Part shown: one piece after another, positions 63,193-64,000 of the stretch
How positions within the stretch are numbered: position 1 is the first letter of the stretch
Layout of the letters: every line of letters starts with the position of its first letter
Assembly (NCBI RefSeq): GCF_018132105.1
Contig: NZ_JWHL01000004.1
Coordinates: forward strand, 1-64,000
Length of the DNA stretch: 64,000 bases
DNA from: Methanocalculus chunghsingensis
Lineage (GTDB): Archaea > Halobacteriota > Methanomicrobia > Methanomicrobiales > Methanocorpusculaceae
Direction: 5' to 3'
The notes under the pieces: model-generated
Database searches by the model: none
What the model saw: the letters and a program-made list of their open reading frames with translations, nothing else
What the model was told of the DNA's origin: nothing
Translations under genes and position numbers: made by a program

Positions 63193-64000
63193 TCAGATCT
63201 CCTGCGTCTTCCCGACATAGAAGTACGCGATCCTGGCGGCGTCACCGGAATCGACTTGCCCATTATCGTTAAAGTCGGCTTCCAGATCCTCCGGTGTGAG
63301 GCCAGCTGCCATCCATGCGACATTAGCTACATCACCGATATCGATCCGGCCGTTTCTGTTCAGGTCGCCCTGGATATGGTGGCTCTCCAGTACGGTGATA
63401 TATCCGATCTTCTCCTCACTGTCTGATCCCAGACTGTTGGTAACCGTCAGATTCACCGTATAGGTGCCAGGCGCTGTGTAGGTGTGCGTCGGATTCTGGA
63501 TCAGTGCAGAGCTGCCATCACCGAAGTCCCATGCCCATGAAGTCGGGGCTCCTGTTGAGATGTCAGTAAAGGCGACGGCAAGCGGAGCGGGGCCGGTTGT
63601 CGGAGTCGCGATGAAGTTGGCGACCGGAGCGGCATCATCCCCTATCCGGATAACCGCGGGTGTGACGGCTGTAATGATCTCAGAATTGATCTCTGCCCTG
63701 CTGACGGTCAGGTTTGTTGTACCTTCAGAGAGAGCCTCAACAGAGACCATGACAAGTAACGTACCTCCGACCTCTTGGGGGAAGAAATCAAACTCCGGCG
63801 GTGTATATGTACCCCAGCATGTGACCGATTCTGCAGGAACAGGGGTATGGCCGTTCTCTTCTCCCGGCAAGGTGATATTTACTCCGGTGATTCGTGCCCT
63901 CTCCGGCTGGGTAATGTTGATATCGATATTAAATGCTATATTGGGCTCAGAAAGACCGGTGAGGAGGATGCTATATTCCCGTGTCTCCCCGACAGCGAGA
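63193..64000 (-). CDS. PKD-domain surface protein with dockerin-like end, 5' part beyond window
   Basis: The frame is open from the right edge to the stop at 63193 (269 codons seen). It contains a beta-rich segment (REYSILLTGLSEPNIAFNID to GGTLLVMVSVEALSEGTTNLTVSRAE) that might be a cohesin-like or other extracellular domain, one PKD domain (APVANFIATPTTGPAPLAVAF to VLESH, core WAWDFGDGSS), and a dockerin-like end (DLNRNGRIDIGD and DFNDNGQVDSGD loops) closing in AARIAYFYVGKTQEI. This end is nearly the same as that of the 2001-residue protein at 28959. It should be exported; the signal peptide and start lie outside the window. A TTG at 63870 is internal, not a start. Confidence 0.85.
   Translation of the reverse strand, partial: LAVGETREYSILLTGLSEPNIAFNIDINITQPERARITGVNITLPGEENGHTPVPAESVTCWGTYTPPEFDFFPQEVGGTLLVMVSVEALSEGTTNLTVSRAEINSEIITAVTPAVIRIGDDAAPVANFIATPTTGPAPLAVAFTDISTGAPTSWAWDFGDGSSALIQNPTHTYTAPGTYTVNLTVTNSLGSDSEEKIGYITVLESHHIQGDLNRNGRIDIGDVANVAWMAAGLTPEDLEADFNDNGQVDSGDAARIAYFYVGKTQEI

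Noticed and set aside
63193-63870. A complete 225-residue gene starting at TTG 63870.
   Set aside because: The frame stays open to the window edge with continuous beta-rich coding sequence, so the gene is longer and its start is outside.
1-64000. CRISPR arrays, tRNA or rRNA genes, inteins in atpA, aEF2 or SepRS.
   Set aside because: No regularly spaced short repeats, no tRNA T-arm-like GGTTCGAATCC in any gap, and the protein motifs are uninterrupted.

Overview
The window is archaeal and most likely from a methanogen of the Methanomicrobiales (a Methanocalculus-like genome would fit; the genus is inferred). The evidence is an O-phosphoseryl-tRNA(Cys) synthetase, found mainly in methanogens and Archaeoglobus; a TYW1-type wyosine enzyme; preQ0 genes as used for archaeosine; aRF1, aEF-2 and archaeal S12/S7; a complete A-type ATP synthase operon in the order H-I-K-E-C-F-A-B-D-G; TATA-box promoters, some placed for leaderless transcripts; and NHL/PKD/dockerin surface proteins. 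Genes are dense, with many ATGA or GTGA overlaps. No rRNA, tRNA or CRISPR array was seen.

Layout: 1-6.2 kb (minus strand) holds sufC-sufB, pcm, a cyclase-fold hydrolase, a DUF364-like protein and glmM-glmU. 6.5-10.7 kb holds a HAD phosphatase and, divergently, an exonuclease/helicase pair resembling bacterial MrfB/MrfA. 10.7-11.6 kb is a small island with a truncated antitoxin-like ORF and an MntA/HepT pair. 11.6-19.2 kb (minus) holds a translation cluster (aRF1, ArgS, Taw1, SepRS) and queD-queE-queC-nudix. 19.4-22.6 kb is rps12-rps7-aEF2, followed by a palindrome-bounded IS200/IS605-like remnant. 23-28.8 kb holds two iron-sulfur flavoproteins, a YbjQ-like protein, an AlbA_2 protein, an M50 protease and a lipoprotein M3 peptidase. 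29-35 kb is one 2001-residue secreted protein with 24 NHL repeats, nine PKD domains and a dockerin-like end.

35-39 kb is an accessory island: HicB/HicA, a Dam-type methylase and an AIPR protein. 39-48.7 kb is the ATP synthase operon (minus), including a six-hairpin proteolipid and a 36-residue membrane peptide missed by ordinary gene length limits. 48.8-53.5 kb holds chorismate mutase, a type II restriction-modification pair and small conserved or flavin proteins. 53.5-58.6 kb (minus) holds a Na/Pi transporter and an arginine cluster, argC-CBS-argJ-argB. 58.7-64 kb holds an ADP-ribosylglycohydrolase, a glutamine-synthetase-family gene with a perfect 16-bp palindrome over its likely TATA box, an ABC-2 exporter and the 3' part of a second PKD/dockerin surface protein.

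The housekeeping blocks cover cell-surface amino sugars, Fe-S assembly, decoding of Cys/Arg codons and stop codons, tRNA modification, energy conservation and arginine biosynthesis. Between them lie AT-richer defence or toxin-antitoxin inserts at 10.7-11.6, 35-38.9 and 49.1-51.1 kb.
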